A DNA stretch of 64,000 bases from an uncultured Pelagibacteraceae bacterium. Its GTDB lineage: Bacteria; Pseudomonadota; Alphaproteobacteria; Pelagibacterales; AG-422-B15. The DNA is taken from NCBI GenBank assembly GCA_902523455.1, contig CABYZG010000001.1, positions 1 to 64,000 on the forward strand, given 5' to 3'. A program made the translations under genes and the position numbers. The notes below the pieces were generated by a model. It worked only from the letters and a program-made list of their open reading frames with translations. It made no database searches and was not told the DNA's origin. This document shows, in pieces, positions 40,597 to 49,751 of the stretch (position 1 is its first letter; each line of letters opens with the position of its first letter).

Positions 40597-40730
40597 AAAT
40601 CAGCTCCTGTAGTGTAAATTATATAAAACTAATGTTTCTTTTTTCTAGGTTTATAGCCATTTTAGCTAGATTAGTATATACATTTTAAACAAAAGGATTT
40701 AATAAAACCAAAAAAAAACGTTGAAAAACA

Positions 40731-42686
40731 ATGGATAAACCTTGGCTCATAAGAACTTACGCAGGACATTCGTCTGCCAAAAAGTCAAATGAACTCTATC
40801 TTAAGAACCTATCAAAGGGTCAAACAGGTATCTCAGTAGCGTTCGATTTACCTACTCAAACTGGGTATGACAGTGATCACATTCTCGCAAAAGGGGAGGT
40901 TGGCAAAGTTGGCGTTCCAATCTGTCATATTGGCGATATGAGATCGCTTTTTAATCAAATTCCATTAGATAAAATGAATACATCAATGACCATTAATGCT
41001 ACAGCTGCATGGTTGCTGAGTTTATATGTAGCTGTTGCAGATGAACAGGGCATAGACAGAAATAAATTACGGGGAACAACTCAAAACGATGTTTTAAAAG
41101 AATATCTCTCAAGAGGAACATATATTCTTCCACCTGATCCAAGTTTAAAAATAATATCTGACGTGATTACGTTTACTTTTAAAGAAATGCCAAATTGGAA
41201 TCCAATCAATGTATGTCCTTACCATTTAGTTGAAGTAGGCGCGACTCCTGAGCAGGAATTAGCTTTTGGTCTTTCAATTGCAGTAGCGTATCTCGATAAA
41301 GTTAAAACCTCAAATGTGTTATCCGAGGAAGAATTTGAAAATGTAGTAGGTCGCATAAGCTTCTTCGTTAATTCTGGAATCAGATTTATTACTGAGATGT
41401 GTAAAATGAGAGCATTTGTATCTTTGTGGAATGAAATTACAAAAGAGAGATATAGTGTTAAGGATCCTAAAAACAGAAGATTTAGGTATGGTATGCAAGT
41501 AAACAGTCTTGGATTAACTGAGCAACAACCTGAGAACAACGTATATAGAATATTAATTGAAATGCTAGGCGTCGTTCTCTCAAAGGATGCAAGAGCAAGA
41601 GCAGTTCAGTTACCAGCTTGGAATGAAGCAATGGGATTGCCAAGACCATGGGATCAACAATGGTCCTTAAGATTGCAACAAATTGTTGCGTATGAAACAG
41701 ATCTCCTACATTTTGACGATATATTCAATGGCTCTGAAGTGATTGATGAAAAGGTTAGAAATCTTAAAGAGACTGCGATGAAAGAATTTAATCACATTCA
41801 ATCAATTGGTGGTGCAGTAGCTGCAGTTGAAAGTGGTTACTTAAAACAGGAATTGGTCAATTCTCAAAAAGAAAGGCTTAAAAGAATTAATGATAAAGAG
41901 CAAATCGTTGTTGGAGTTAATGAGTTTGTTGAGACCGAAGAGTCACCTCTTGTATCAAATGATGGAGGCATAGAGACAATTGATCCAAAAATTGAAAATG
42001 AACAAGTAAAAGCAGTTATTGATTGGAGACAAAACAGAGATCAAAAACAGGTTGATAGCGCTTTAAATCAATTAAGCGAAGCGGCAAAATCTGGAGATAA
42101 CATAATGGAAGCTTCTATTACAGCTGCAAAAGCAGGTGTAACAACAGGTGAATGGTCTCAAGTACTTCGGGATGTTTTTGGTGAGTTCAAAGCACCGACT
42201 GGTATAACTAACATTCAACCATCCAACAATGACGATTACAGCCCAATACGTAAAAGAGTTGAGTCATTGTCAGATAAGATGGGAAGAAGAATAAAATTTC
42301 TTGTAGGCAAACCTGGTCTTGACGGGCATTCTAGTGGAGCAGAACAAATTGCTGTAAGTGCGAGTGATTGTGGAATGGATGTTTTGTACGAAGGAATTAG
42401 ATTAACACCAGAACAAATAGTAAAATCATCTGTTGAAGAAGATGTACACATCATCGGACTTTCTATTCTATCCGGTTCTCATGTGCAGCTTGTCGAGGAA
42501 ATTATGAATGAAATGAAAAAAAATAAAGTAGACGATATCCCGGTAATTGTAGGAGGTATAATTCCAACAGAAGATGAAAAGATCTTAATTAAAAATGGAG
42601 TTCAAGCAGTTTATACTCCAAAGGATTATCAGCTGAAAGATATAATGAGTGACATTGTGAGCATAGTTGAGAGAAAAGTATCTTAA
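40731..42686 (+). CDS. ecm: Ethylmalonyl-CoA mutase
   Basis: Ecm converts ethylmalonyl-CoA to methylsuccinyl-CoA with adenosylcobalamin. The 651-residue protein begins PWLIRTYAGHSSAKKSNELY and FDLPTQTGYDSD, the Ecm form of the mutase start. The C-terminal cobalamin domain has GLDGHSSGAEQIAVSASDCG (the DxHxxG lower-ligand site), GLSILSGSH and VGGIIP. It lacks the longer N-terminal region of the methylmalonyl-CoA mutase at 60769. Its stop shares a base with the next start. Confidence 0.96.
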   Translation: MDKPWLIRTYAGHSSAKKSNELYLKNLSKGQTGISVAFDLPTQTGYDSDHILAKGEVGKVGVPICHIGDMRSLFNQIPLDKMNTSMTINATAAWLLSLYVAVADEQGIDRNKLRGTTQNDVLKEYLSRGTYILPPDPSLKIISDVITFTFKEMPNWNPINVCPYHLVEVGATPEQELAFGLSIAVAYLDKVKTSNVLSEEEFENVVGRISFFVNSGIRFITEMCKMRAFVSLWNEITKERYSVKDPKNRRFRYGMQVNSLGLTEQQPENNVYRILIEMLGVVLSKDARARAVQLPAWNEAMGLPRPWDQQWSLRLQQIVAYETDLLHFDDIFNGSEVIDEKVRNLKETAMKEFNHIQSIGGAVAAVESGYLKQELVNSQKERLKRINDKEQIVVGVNEFVETEESPLVSNDGGIETIDPKIENEQVKAVIDWRQNRDQKQVDSALNQLSEAAKSGDNIMEASITAAKAGVTTGEWSQVLRDVFGEFKAPTGITNIQPSNNDDYSPIRKRVESLSDKMGRRIKFLVGKPGLDGHSSGAEQIAVSASDCGMDVLYEGIRLTPEQIVKSSVEEDVHIIGLSILSGSHVQLVEEIMNEMKKNKVDDIPVIVGGIIPTEDEKILIKNGVQAVYTPKDYQLKDIMSDIVSIVERKVS

Positions 42687-43339
42687 TGCCAATCTTAAGT
42701 GGACCAGTTTTAGAACCCCAAGACTCTTCAAAACCTTCAAAACTAGTAATATTTTGTCACGGATACGGCGCAGATGGCAACGATCTGATTGGCCTTGCTA
42801 ATTATATTCAGCCTCAAATGCCCGATGCGGTTTTTTTATCACCTAACGCACCAGAAAAATGTGGATTAAACCCAATGGGATATCAATGGTTTGATTTTCA
42901 ATCGGGTGACCCTGCAACTATTTGGAAAGGTGTATTAAATGCAGCTGATACACTTAATGGTTTTATTGATGAACAACTTAAGAATTATGAGTTAAGTGAT
43001 GATAATTTGGCGCTCGTAGGTTTCAGTCAAGGCACAATGATGAGTTTACATGTCGGCCTTAGAAGAGAAAATTCAATGAGAGCAATTGTTGGCTTTTCAG
43101 GAAGGTTAATTGCTCCAGAACTTCTTAAAAATGAATTAAAGTCTAAACCTCCAATTTACCTAATTCATGGAGATATGGACCCTATGGTTCCTTATCAAGA
43201 AACTATTGAAGCTGAAAAAAAGTTATCAGAATTAAGTTTAGATGTTAAAGCTCATATTTCCCCGAACACTCAGCATTCGATTGCTCAAGAAGGCTTAGAC
43301 ATAGCAATTAAATTCTTAGTAGAAAAATTTTCAAATTAA
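42686..43339 (+). CDS. Phospholipase/carboxylesterase family hydrolase
   Basis: This 217-residue alpha/beta hydrolase has HGYGADGNDLIGLA, the nucleophile elbow VGFSQGTMMSL, the acidic residue in HGDMDPMVPY and the His in QHSIAQEG. Members are short-chain carboxylesterases or acyl-protein thioesterases. Overlap by one base with ecm (TAATG) suggests a link to acyl-CoA ester metabolism, but the substrate is unknown. Confidence 0.85.
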   Translation: MPILSGPVLEPQDSSKPSKLVIFCHGYGADGNDLIGLANYIQPQMPDAVFLSPNAPEKCGLNPMGYQWFDFQSGDPATIWKGVLNAADTLNGFIDEQLKNYELSDDNLALVGFSQGTMMSLHVGLRRENSMRAIVGFSGRLIAPELLKNELKSKPPIYLIHGDMDPMVPYQETIEAEKKLSELSLDVKAHISPNTQHSIAQEGLDIAIKFLVEKFSN

Positions 43340-43383
43340 AAAATTTTTTGAAATTTTTATACAATTGCATATATTAATTACTA

Positions 43384-43941
43384 ATGAGTATCGCAGTTCC
43401 TTTAGAAAAATGTCCAGCTTTGGTACTAAATTCGGATTTCAGGCCTCTTAGTCATTATCCTCTGTCTTTGTGGTGCTGGCAAGACAGTGTAAAAGCCGTT
43501 GTTCTTGAAAGAGTAAATATTGTATCCAATTATGAAAGAGAAATTAGAAGTCCAAGTTTTCAAATGTACTTACCAAGCGTTATTAGTTTAAAAACGTACA
43601 TCAAGCCAAATAGAAATCCAATATTCTCAAGATTTAACGTTTTTTTGCGTGATAAGTTTAGTTGTCAATATTGTGGTTCAAAGAAAGATTTAACATTTGA
43701 TCATCTTATACCTAGATCACACGGCGGTGAAACAACTTGGGAAAATATTGTAACAGCATGTTCAAGTTGTAACGTAAAAAAGGGAGGAAAACTTTTGAAA
43801 AACTCGGGTATGAAGCCTCTCAATATTCCAAAAGTACCTACAATGGCTGATTTAGATAAATGTGGCCGATCTTTTCCTCCTAACTTTTTGCATGAAAGCT
43901 GGATGGATTTCTTATATTGGGATATTCAACTAGAAAAATAA
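43384..43941 (+). CDS. HNH endonuclease family protein
   Basis: The 185-residue protein has an HNH domain in its middle: CQYCGSKKDLTFDHLIPRSHGG, then WENIVTACSSCNVKKGG, giving two CxxC zinc pairs and the catalytic DH...H residues. The N-terminal ~80 residues (VLNSDFRPLSHYPLSLWCW) define a widespread chromosomal subfamily that is not tied to phages. Its role, perhaps in DNA repair, is unknown. The gene ends one base before the convergent coq7. Confidence 0.87.
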   Translation: MSIAVPLEKCPALVLNSDFRPLSHYPLSLWCWQDSVKAVVLERVNIVSNYEREIRSPSFQMYLPSVISLKTYIKPNRNPIFSRFNVFLRDKFSCQYCGSKKDLTFDHLIPRSHGGETTWENIVTACSSCNVKKGGKLLKNSGMKPLNIPKVPTMADLDKCGRSFPPNFLHESWMDFLYWDIQLEK

Positions 43942-44469
43942 TTAAATTCTCTCAGCCAAAAAAATAGCAGCTTTTGTTGTTTCATTGATTGTTTTTCTTA
44001 AAACAGAATAACCAAAGGCTTCTCGCGACCCTTCATCAATAGCGGTATTTTTATGTTCAACTTCATCATCGCGAAATTTTACTAATTTTTTTCTTAATTC
44101 TTCGTCCACTCCCTCTAGTTGATCAATTTGTTTTTGATAATGTTTTTCAATAATTTCTTCAACTGCCTCAGTGCACACATAGGCTGCTTTGGGGCCCATG
44201 AGGGCAGTACCTACACCCATTGCGTAAGCACCAATACCAAATAGGCCTTTCAGTTTTGTGGGTCTGATCTTTTTTTCTTTGGCGATATTGTCAAAAAAAT
44301 CTAAATGCTCCTCTTCATCTTTAGCCATTTTCGATATTTGGTCAAAATCTTTCTTATTTTTTTGAAGTTTGAATATCATTTTCTGGCCCTGATATATTTG
44401 CTGAGCACCAAGCTCACCTGCCTGATCAACTCTAATAATCTTTTTTAAAATTTTTTCTTTAACGTTCAT
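43942..44469 (-). CDS. coq7: Demethoxyubiquinone hydroxylase Coq7
   Basis: Coq7 is a di-iron monooxygenase that carries out the last hydroxylation in ubiquinone synthesis. The 175-residue protein has iron-ligand motifs in RVDQAGELGAQQIYQGQ, AKDEEEHLDFF, TEAVEEIIEKHYQ and RDDEVEHKNTA. It indicates an aerobic, ubiquinone-using cell. It overlaps dsbB by 11 bases. Confidence 0.94.
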   Translation of the reverse strand: MNVKEKILKKIIRVDQAGELGAQQIYQGQKMIFKLQKNKKDFDQISKMAKDEEEHLDFFDNIAKEKKIRPTKLKGLFGIGAYAMGVGTALMGPKAAYVCTEAVEEIIEKHYQKQIDQLEGVDEELRKKLVKFRDDEVEHKNTAIDEGSREAFGYSVLRKTINETTKAAIFLAERI

Positions 44470-44938
44470 TTTTCAAAAATACAAAATACAAAGTTACAGA
44501 TAATAGTAAAAATGTCATAATCAAGTTTGCCTCAGCTACCGAAATAAAATTAAATAAATAAGTAGGTTCGTCACATCTAATCAATGGAGTTTGATTAAGA
44601 CTTTCTAAAAGTTTAGACTTATCAGATAAATCAGACAAATTAGAGGTACATCCTGAATTTAAATTAACCAAGCCTCTTTCGACCAATACATGTCTTAAGG
44701 TATACAAAAATCCAAATAGTAAAATCAGAATTGAAGCATAGTTTGTGATCCTTTTAATTGTTGTTCTTTTTTCAAATTTAAAAATAATTGATGCCAGACC
44801 TATTATAATTAATAAATAGTAAGGATACCTTTCAACGAGACACATGTCACAAGGAGCCATATTAAATACGTATTGCAGTACGAATACTGCAATTATTACT
44901 AATGCTGAGATAATAAAGTTGATGTTAATAAGACTCAT
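44459..44938 (-). CDS. dsbB: Disulfide bond formation protein B
   Basis: DsbB reoxidises DsbA with quinone in the inner membrane. The 159-residue protein has four membrane segments, the first redox pair in NMAPCDMCLVERYPYYL, and a second cysteine pair in the second periplasmic loop (SGCTSNL and IRCDEP). Coupling to coq7 fits its ubiquinone dependence. It follows the YqaA-like gene by four bases. Confidence 0.9.
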   Translation of the reverse strand: MSLININFIISALVIIAVFVLQYVFNMAPCDMCLVERYPYYLLIIIGLASIIFKFEKRTTIKRITNYASILILLFGFLYTLRHVLVERGLVNLNSGCTSNLSDLSDKSKLLESLNQTPLIRCDEPTYLFNFISVAEANLIMTFLLLSVTLYFVFLKNER

Positions 44939-44942
44939 AATT

Positions 44943-45572
44943 CTAGTATGTAATATATAAAATGCCTAAAATCACTAAAGTTATAAGAATAAATGAATAT
45001 AAATTTATTCTTTTTTCAAATGATTCAAGTGCAATGCTTCCAAATCGATAGATTAAATAGCCTATAAGAAAAAATCTCACTGATCTTGAGACCATACTTG
45101 CAACTAAGAAAATAAAAAAATTAATACCTAAAAAACCACTTGTCAGTGTAACAATTTTAAAAGGAATAGGAGTAAAACCACCTATGAAAACGTAAAGGAA
45201 ACCATAATTATCTATGTCATTAACAAATGAGTTAAATGACTCAACCAAATTTAAATTCTGAAGAATAAAATTTCCCACACTATTGAAGAAGTATACACCA
45301 ATAAAATATGCAATTATCGCTCCAGTGATTGAGCCAAGAACTGAGAGTCCAGCAATTTTAAATATTTTCTTTTTGTCTAATGCCATCATTGGAACCATGA
45401 ATATTTCTTGAGGGAATGGAAAAATAATTGCTTCAATTAATCCCATCAAAAAGATAAACGGATAAGCGAACTTAGTTTTTATAAAACGCTCACCAAGTGA
45501 GACAAAATACGCTTTTAAGTTATGATAAATTGAGATTAACATACCATTGCTAATATATATATTTGCATACAT
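44943..45572 (-). CDS. YqaA-family membrane protein (DedA/VTT superfamily)
   Basis: The 209-residue protein has about five membrane segments and the VTT-type features EAIIFPFPQEIFMVPM and GGFTPIPFKIVTLTSGFLG. DedA/VTT proteins are linked to lipid flipping and membrane homeostasis. The first ATG (45572) gives an unusual N-terminal MYANIYISNG; the in-frame ATG ten codons later (MLISIYHNLKAYF) is closer to the family start. The yqaA-dsbB-coq7 order is common in alphaproteobacteria. Confidence 0.85.
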   Translation of the reverse strand: MYANIYISNGMLISIYHNLKAYFVSLGERFIKTKFAYPFIFLMGLIEAIIFPFPQEIFMVPMMALDKKKIFKIAGLSVLGSITGAIIAYFIGVYFFNSVGNFILQNLNLVESFNSFVNDIDNYGFLYVFIGGFTPIPFKIVTLTSGFLGINFFIFLVASMVSRSVRFFLIGYLIYRFGSIALESFEKRINLYSFILITLVILGILYITY

Positions 45573-45628
45573 AATTCTACTAAGCCTTTATGACGAATAT
45601 AAGTAAAGTATAATAAGTCTTTAAGAAT

Positions 45629-45713
45629 GGGGATATGGCGGAATTGGTAGACGCGCCAGACTCAAAATCTGGTGCCTTCGGGCGTTCCGGTTCGACTCCG
45701 GATATCCCTACCA
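45629..45713 (+). tRNA. tRNA-Leu (anticodon CAA)
   Basis: The 85-base gene folds as a class II tRNA: acceptor GGGGATA with TATCCCT (one G-T closing pair), D-loop GGCGGAATTGGTAGACGC, anticodon stem CCAGA/TCTGG around CTCAAAA, a variable arm TGCCTTCGGGCG, T arm TCCGGTTCGACTCCGGA, and encoded CCA. It reads UUG codons. The following gene, pabB, starts nine bases after CCA. Confidence 0.97.
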
Positions 45714-45722
45714 GTATTTTAT

Positions 45723-47132
45723 ATGAGAAAAAAAAAGATAAAGATAAATAAACTTGATTACATTAATCCGGAAGAAGTATTAATAAGATTTCAAGATAAA
45801 AGAAATTTAATTTTTTTAGATAGTGCAAATAAAACGATATCTGAAAATAATCGGTATTCCTATATTGCATTTGATCCTATCTACACTATAAAGTTCAATG
45901 CAAGCAAAAATTATTTAAATTCAAAAAAATTTGCAAGAATAAATAAATTAATATCAAGTTTTAAATCAAAAAAAATTAAATCATTACCAAAGTTTCAGTG
46001 TGGTTTAGCAGGCTATGTTTCTTATGAAGCAGGCCTTGCAAAGGAAAAGATTGAAAGTGCAAATCCATTAGAAAAAATATTGCCAAATTTATTTTTTGGT
46101 CTCTTCGATATAGTGATTGCTTTCGATAACAAATTGAAAAGAGCTTATCTTTTTTCAATTAATTTAGATAAAGAATTTAAAATTGAGTTATCACATCAAA
46201 TTCGATTACAAAATGCAAAAAACTTGTACTCGGTGCCGCGGATAAATAATCCAATTAACAAACTACTTGGTTTTCAGTGGAAAAAAGATTTTGATAAAAG
46301 AAAATATATTTCAAAAATTAATAAAATACTAAATTACATAAAAAATGGTGACATATTCCAAGCTAACTTCACTCAACGTTTTTTATCTAAGATTCCAAAG
46401 GACTATGATGTCGTTCGGTACTATTTGCATTATCGAAAAAATACAGAGACACCTTTTTCATGCTTAATTAGAAGTGAGGATTTTAATATATTTTCTTATT
46501 CACCTGAAAGATTTCTAAAATTAGAGAATAACAAAATTATGGTTTCGCCAATAAAAGGTACAATTGAAAGGGGTGAGAGTGAATTCGAAGATGCAAAATT
46601 AAAAGAACAATTATCTTCAAGTAAGAAGGATAATGCTGAAAATTTAATGATTGTTGACGTTTTGAGAAATGACATTTCTGAAGTCTGTAAACCTGGAACG
46701 GTAAAAGTTTCTCGTTTGGCTGAACTAGAAACCTATAACAATGTTCACCATCTTGTTTCTGATATTGAGGGTACGTTATCTAAAGGTATGAATATATTTG
46801 ATGTTATAAAACACTGTATGCCTGGAGGATCCGTAACTGGGGCACCAAAAGTAAGAGCAATGCAAATTATTTCAGAATTAGAAACTTTCAAAAGAGGGGT
46901 TTATTGTGGAGCTATAGGTTTCATCTCATTTAGTGGTTATGCAGATTTTAATATCCCAATCAGAACCATTACTGTCAATAATGAAAAAGTATTTCTAAAT
47001 TCTGGGGGAGGGATCGTAGCAGACTCAAAACCTTTAAATGAATATTATGAATTGAATAAAAAAGTTGAGAATCTATTACAGATTAATAAAAAATCATTGA
47101 ATAAGTTTATGTCTAAGAACAAACAAATATAA
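45723..47132 (+). CDS. pabB: Aminodeoxychorismate synthase component I
   Basis: PabB aminates chorismate for 4-aminobenzoate and folate. The 469-residue chorismate-binding protein has the conserved SPIKGTIERGES, LMIVDVLRNDISEVC, MPGGSVTGAPKVRAM and GGGIVADSKPLNEY. The frame opens inside the tRNA at 45672, but that region is tRNA; the ATG at 45723 is the only sound start. The class IV aminotransferase overlapping its end (TAATG) identifies it as PabB rather than anthranilate synthase TrpE. No glutaminase subunit is adjacent. Confidence 0.92.
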   Translation: MRKKKIKINKLDYINPEEVLIRFQDKRNLIFLDSANKTISENNRYSYIAFDPIYTIKFNASKNYLNSKKFARINKLISSFKSKKIKSLPKFQCGLAGYVSYEAGLAKEKIESANPLEKILPNLFFGLFDIVIAFDNKLKRAYLFSINLDKEFKIELSHQIRLQNAKNLYSVPRINNPINKLLGFQWKKDFDKRKYISKINKILNYIKNGDIFQANFTQRFLSKIPKDYDVVRYYLHYRKNTETPFSCLIRSEDFNIFSYSPERFLKLENNKIMVSPIKGTIERGESEFEDAKLKEQLSSSKKDNAENLMIVDVLRNDISEVCKPGTVKVSRLAELETYNNVHHLVSDIEGTLSKGMNIFDVIKHCMPGGSVTGAPKVRAMQIISELETFKRGVYCGAIGFISFSGYADFNIPIRTITVNNEKVFLNSGGGIVADSKPLNEYYELNKKVENLLQINKKSLNKFMSKNKQI

Positions 47133-47953
47133 TGAAAGTTTATCTCAATAATAAATTTATAGATGAAGAAAAAGCAACTATTAACATAAAAGACCGCGGC
47201 TTACTTTTAGGGGACAGTATTTTTGATACTTTATTATATAATAAAAACAAAATAATTTTATTTGATTTTCATTTTGCTCGATTTAATAAATCAATAAGAA
47301 ATAATTATTTTAATTTCAAGTTATCAAAGAAGAATTTACAAAATATAATTTTAAAATTAATAAAAAAAAATAATCTTTTAAATAGCAAACTTTCAATAAG
47401 ATATACATTGACCAGAGGGTATGCAAAGAGAAGAGGGTTAGATATTGAAAACAATCAAAAGTCAAATTTTCTTATTACTATTTCCAAATTGACCAGTAAT
47501 CATACAACCATAAAGCCAGTGAAACTTAAAGTTTCAAAAATCAAAAGACTCTCAAATTCTTTGTTATCTAGAAATAAAACAAACAATTATTTTGAGAATA
47601 TCCAATCAAAACTCATTGCGCAGAAAAATGGCTATGACGATGCATTAATGCTTAACGAATGTGACAAAATTTGCTGCTGTTCAAGCTCAAATATTTATTT
47701 TGTTAAAAAAAATAAAATTTTTACCCCTCCAATCAATGATGGTGCCTTAGATGGCACTGTAAGGCGTTTATTAATTGAAAAGAAAAAGGTTGAAGTTAGA
47801 AGCATATCATTGAATAATCTTTCCAATGTAAGTGAAATATTTCTTACAAATAGCATTGGTTTGCGGCCAGTTAGTAAAATTAATAACCGTTCTTTTAAAA
47901 ACGGGCCAATAACTGAAAAAATTACGGAATATTTGAATAAATTAGGTATTTAA
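47132..47953 (+). CDS. pabC: Aminodeoxychorismate lyase (class IV aminotransferase)
   Basis: PabC removes pyruvate from aminodeoxychorismate to give 4-aminobenzoate. The 273-residue PLP enzyme has DRGLLLGDSIFDTLLY, the conserved RYTLTRGYAKRRG region, the PLP lysine in SRNKTNNYFENI and the CSSSNIYFVK segment. D-alanine and branched-chain aminotransferases share the fold; coupling to pabB decides. It is lysine- and asparagine-rich, like other AT-rich genes here. Confidence 0.88.
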   Translation: MKVYLNNKFIDEEKATINIKDRGLLLGDSIFDTLLYNKNKIILFDFHFARFNKSIRNNYFNFKLSKKNLQNIILKLIKKNNLLNSKLSIRYTLTRGYAKRRGLDIENNQKSNFLITISKLTSNHTTIKPVKLKVSKIKRLSNSLLSRNKTNNYFENIQSKLIAQKNGYDDALMLNECDKICCCSSSNIYFVKKNKIFTPPINDGALDGTVRRLLIEKKKVEVRSISLNNLSNVSEIFLTNSIGLRPVSKINNRSFKNGPITEKITEYLNKLGI

Positions 47954-47954
47954 A

Positions 47955-49751
47955 ATGAATGTTGTAAGTGCAGTTTCAAGAGAATTTAGTTACTTTAAGT
48001 TTTTTTTAAAATTAGTTGGACGATCAAGAAGTTTCGACAAAAAAAAATATACAACTGTAGCTGATATTATGGAGGAACAAGTTGATAAAACTCCTGACAA
48101 TATTGCTATCGAGTTTGAAGACAAGAAATACACATATCGTGAGATGGATGCTGAAGCGAACCAGATTGCAAACTGGGCAATTAATAAAGGTTATAAGACG
48201 GGAGATGTAATATCTCTTTTGATGGAAAATAAACCTGAATATATATTTACATGGTTCGGGCTTGCGAAGATCGGCGTTACAGTTGCTTGTCTCAATAATA
48301 ACATAAAAAGTAAATCGCTCGCTCACTGCATTAAAAAATCGGAAAGTAAAAGTCTAATCATAAGTTCTGATTTAATGGAAAATCTTGCATCAGCTCAAGA
48401 ATATATTGAAGGTAATTTAGATGTTTACGTAGCAGGTCAGGACGTTCAAGGTTATGAAACTTTAGATGGCTCACAAATTGAAAATAGCAAAGTAAGACCC
48501 AAATCTTCGTTAAGAGAAGAATTATCAAATAGCCAATCATTATTTTATATTTATACAAGTGGAACTACAGGCATGCCGAAAGCCGCAAACTTCAGCCATC
48601 AAAAATTTTTAGTTGGATGTGGTCTGCAAATGTTTTCACTTGATATGAAACCAACTGATAAAACTTACATGGTCTTACCACTCTATCATGCAACTGGTGG
48701 AGTTGTTGGTGTTGGTTCGACATTTTGTACTGGTGGTACACTAGTATTGAGAAAGAAATTCTCTGCTGCTAGTTTTTGGGAAGATTGCGTTAAGTATGAT
48801 GTAACAGTAATTACATATATTGGTGAACTGTTTCGTTATTTAGTTGCTACAAAGAAAAGTGAATACGAAACGAAGCATAAAATTAGGGGCATATATGGTA
48901 ACGGTCTCAGACCTGAAGTTTGGAAGATTGTTCAAGAAAGATTTGGTATAGATAGGATTGTTGAGTTTTATGGGGCCTCAGAGGGAAATATCTCACTAAC
49001 AAATGTTGATAGTAAGTTCGGTTCAATCGGAAGAATACCCCCATATTTAAAAAGTGTATTGCCAACTAAAGTAGTTAAATTCGATGTAGAAAATGAGGTA
49101 GTGATCAGAGATGAGAATGGGTTTTGTATAGAATGTGAAGATGGTGAGGCCGGTGAGGCGATTGGATTTATACCTGATGATGATAAGTTCACGGGTAAAT
49201 TTGAGGGCTATACAGACAAAGAGGCAACAAAGAAAAAAATTCTTGAGAATGTCTTTGAAAAAGGTGATCGATGGTTCTCTTCTGGAGACCTACTCAAAAA
49301 AGATAAGCAGGGATATTACTATTTCGTTGACCGTATAGGTGATACTTTTAGATGGAAATCAGAAAATGTTTCAACTAATGAAGTAAGTGAAGCCATCTCT
49401 GCGTATAAAGGTATTGATGAAGTCAACGTTTATGGAGTTGAAGTACCCAACCAAGACGGCAGAGCCGGGATGGCTTCCTTAGTTGTAAATGATGAATTTA
49501 AATTAGAGCAACTTTATGAATATCTGACAGAGCAATTGCCAGCTTATAGTGTTCCAGTATTTATTAGGATAAGTCCAGAAATAGAAAAAACTGGGACGTT
49601 CAAGTATAAGAAAACTGATTTAGTAAAAGATGGTTATGACCCAACAAAAATTCAAGATCCAATTTATTTTGCTTCTGGAGATGAAAAAAAATATTTAAAT
49701 TTAGATCAAGAGTCTTTTAATAAAATTAATAGCAGAGATATTAGAATTTAA
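47955..49751 (+). CDS. Long-chain acyl-CoA synthetase, FATP type
   Basis: The 598-residue AMP-forming enzyme activates long or very long fatty acids, and FATP-type members couple this to uptake. It has YIYTSGTTGMPKAANFSH (ATP binding), YGASEGNISLTN, the FATP-type DRIGDTFRWKSENVSTNEV and a C-terminal GTFKYKKTDLVKDG catalytic-lysine region. Neighbours on the right are a lipid-type RND transporter cassette that converges on this gene with a four-base overlap, suggesting a shared theme of lipid traffic. Confidence 0.92.
   Translation: MNVVSAVSREFSYFKFFLKLVGRSRSFDKKKYTTVADIMEEQVDKTPDNIAIEFEDKKYTYREMDAEANQIANWAINKGYKTGDVISLLMENKPEYIFTWFGLAKIGVTVACLNNNIKSKSLAHCIKKSESKSLIISSDLMENLASAQEYIEGNLDVYVAGQDVQGYETLDGSQIENSKVRPKSSLREELSNSQSLFYIYTSGTTGMPKAANFSHQKFLVGCGLQMFSLDMKPTDKTYMVLPLYHATGGVVGVGSTFCTGGTLVLRKKFSAASFWEDCVKYDVTVITYIGELFRYLVATKKSEYETKHKIRGIYGNGLRPEVWKIVQERFGIDRIVEFYGASEGNISLTNVDSKFGSIGRIPPYLKSVLPTKVVKFDVENEVVIRDENGFCIECEDGEAGEAIGFIPDDDKFTGKFEGYTDKEATKKKILENVFEKGDRWFSSGDLLKKDKQGYYYFVDRIGDTFRWKSENVSTNEVSEAISAYKGIDEVNVYGVEVPNQDGRAGMASLVVNDEFKLEQLYEYLTEQLPAYSVPVFIRISPEIEKTGTFKYKKTDLVKDGYDPTKIQDPIYFASGDEKKYLNLDQESFNKINSRDIRI

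Noticed and set aside
45672..45722. pabB start inside the tRNA-Leu
   Set aside because: The GTG lies within the tRNA variable arm; the 17 codons are tRNA sequence read as protein.
45723..47132. Anthranilate synthase component I (TrpE)
   Set aside because: Shared motifs, but the coupled class IV aminotransferase and absence of trpG/trpD/trpC point to PabB.
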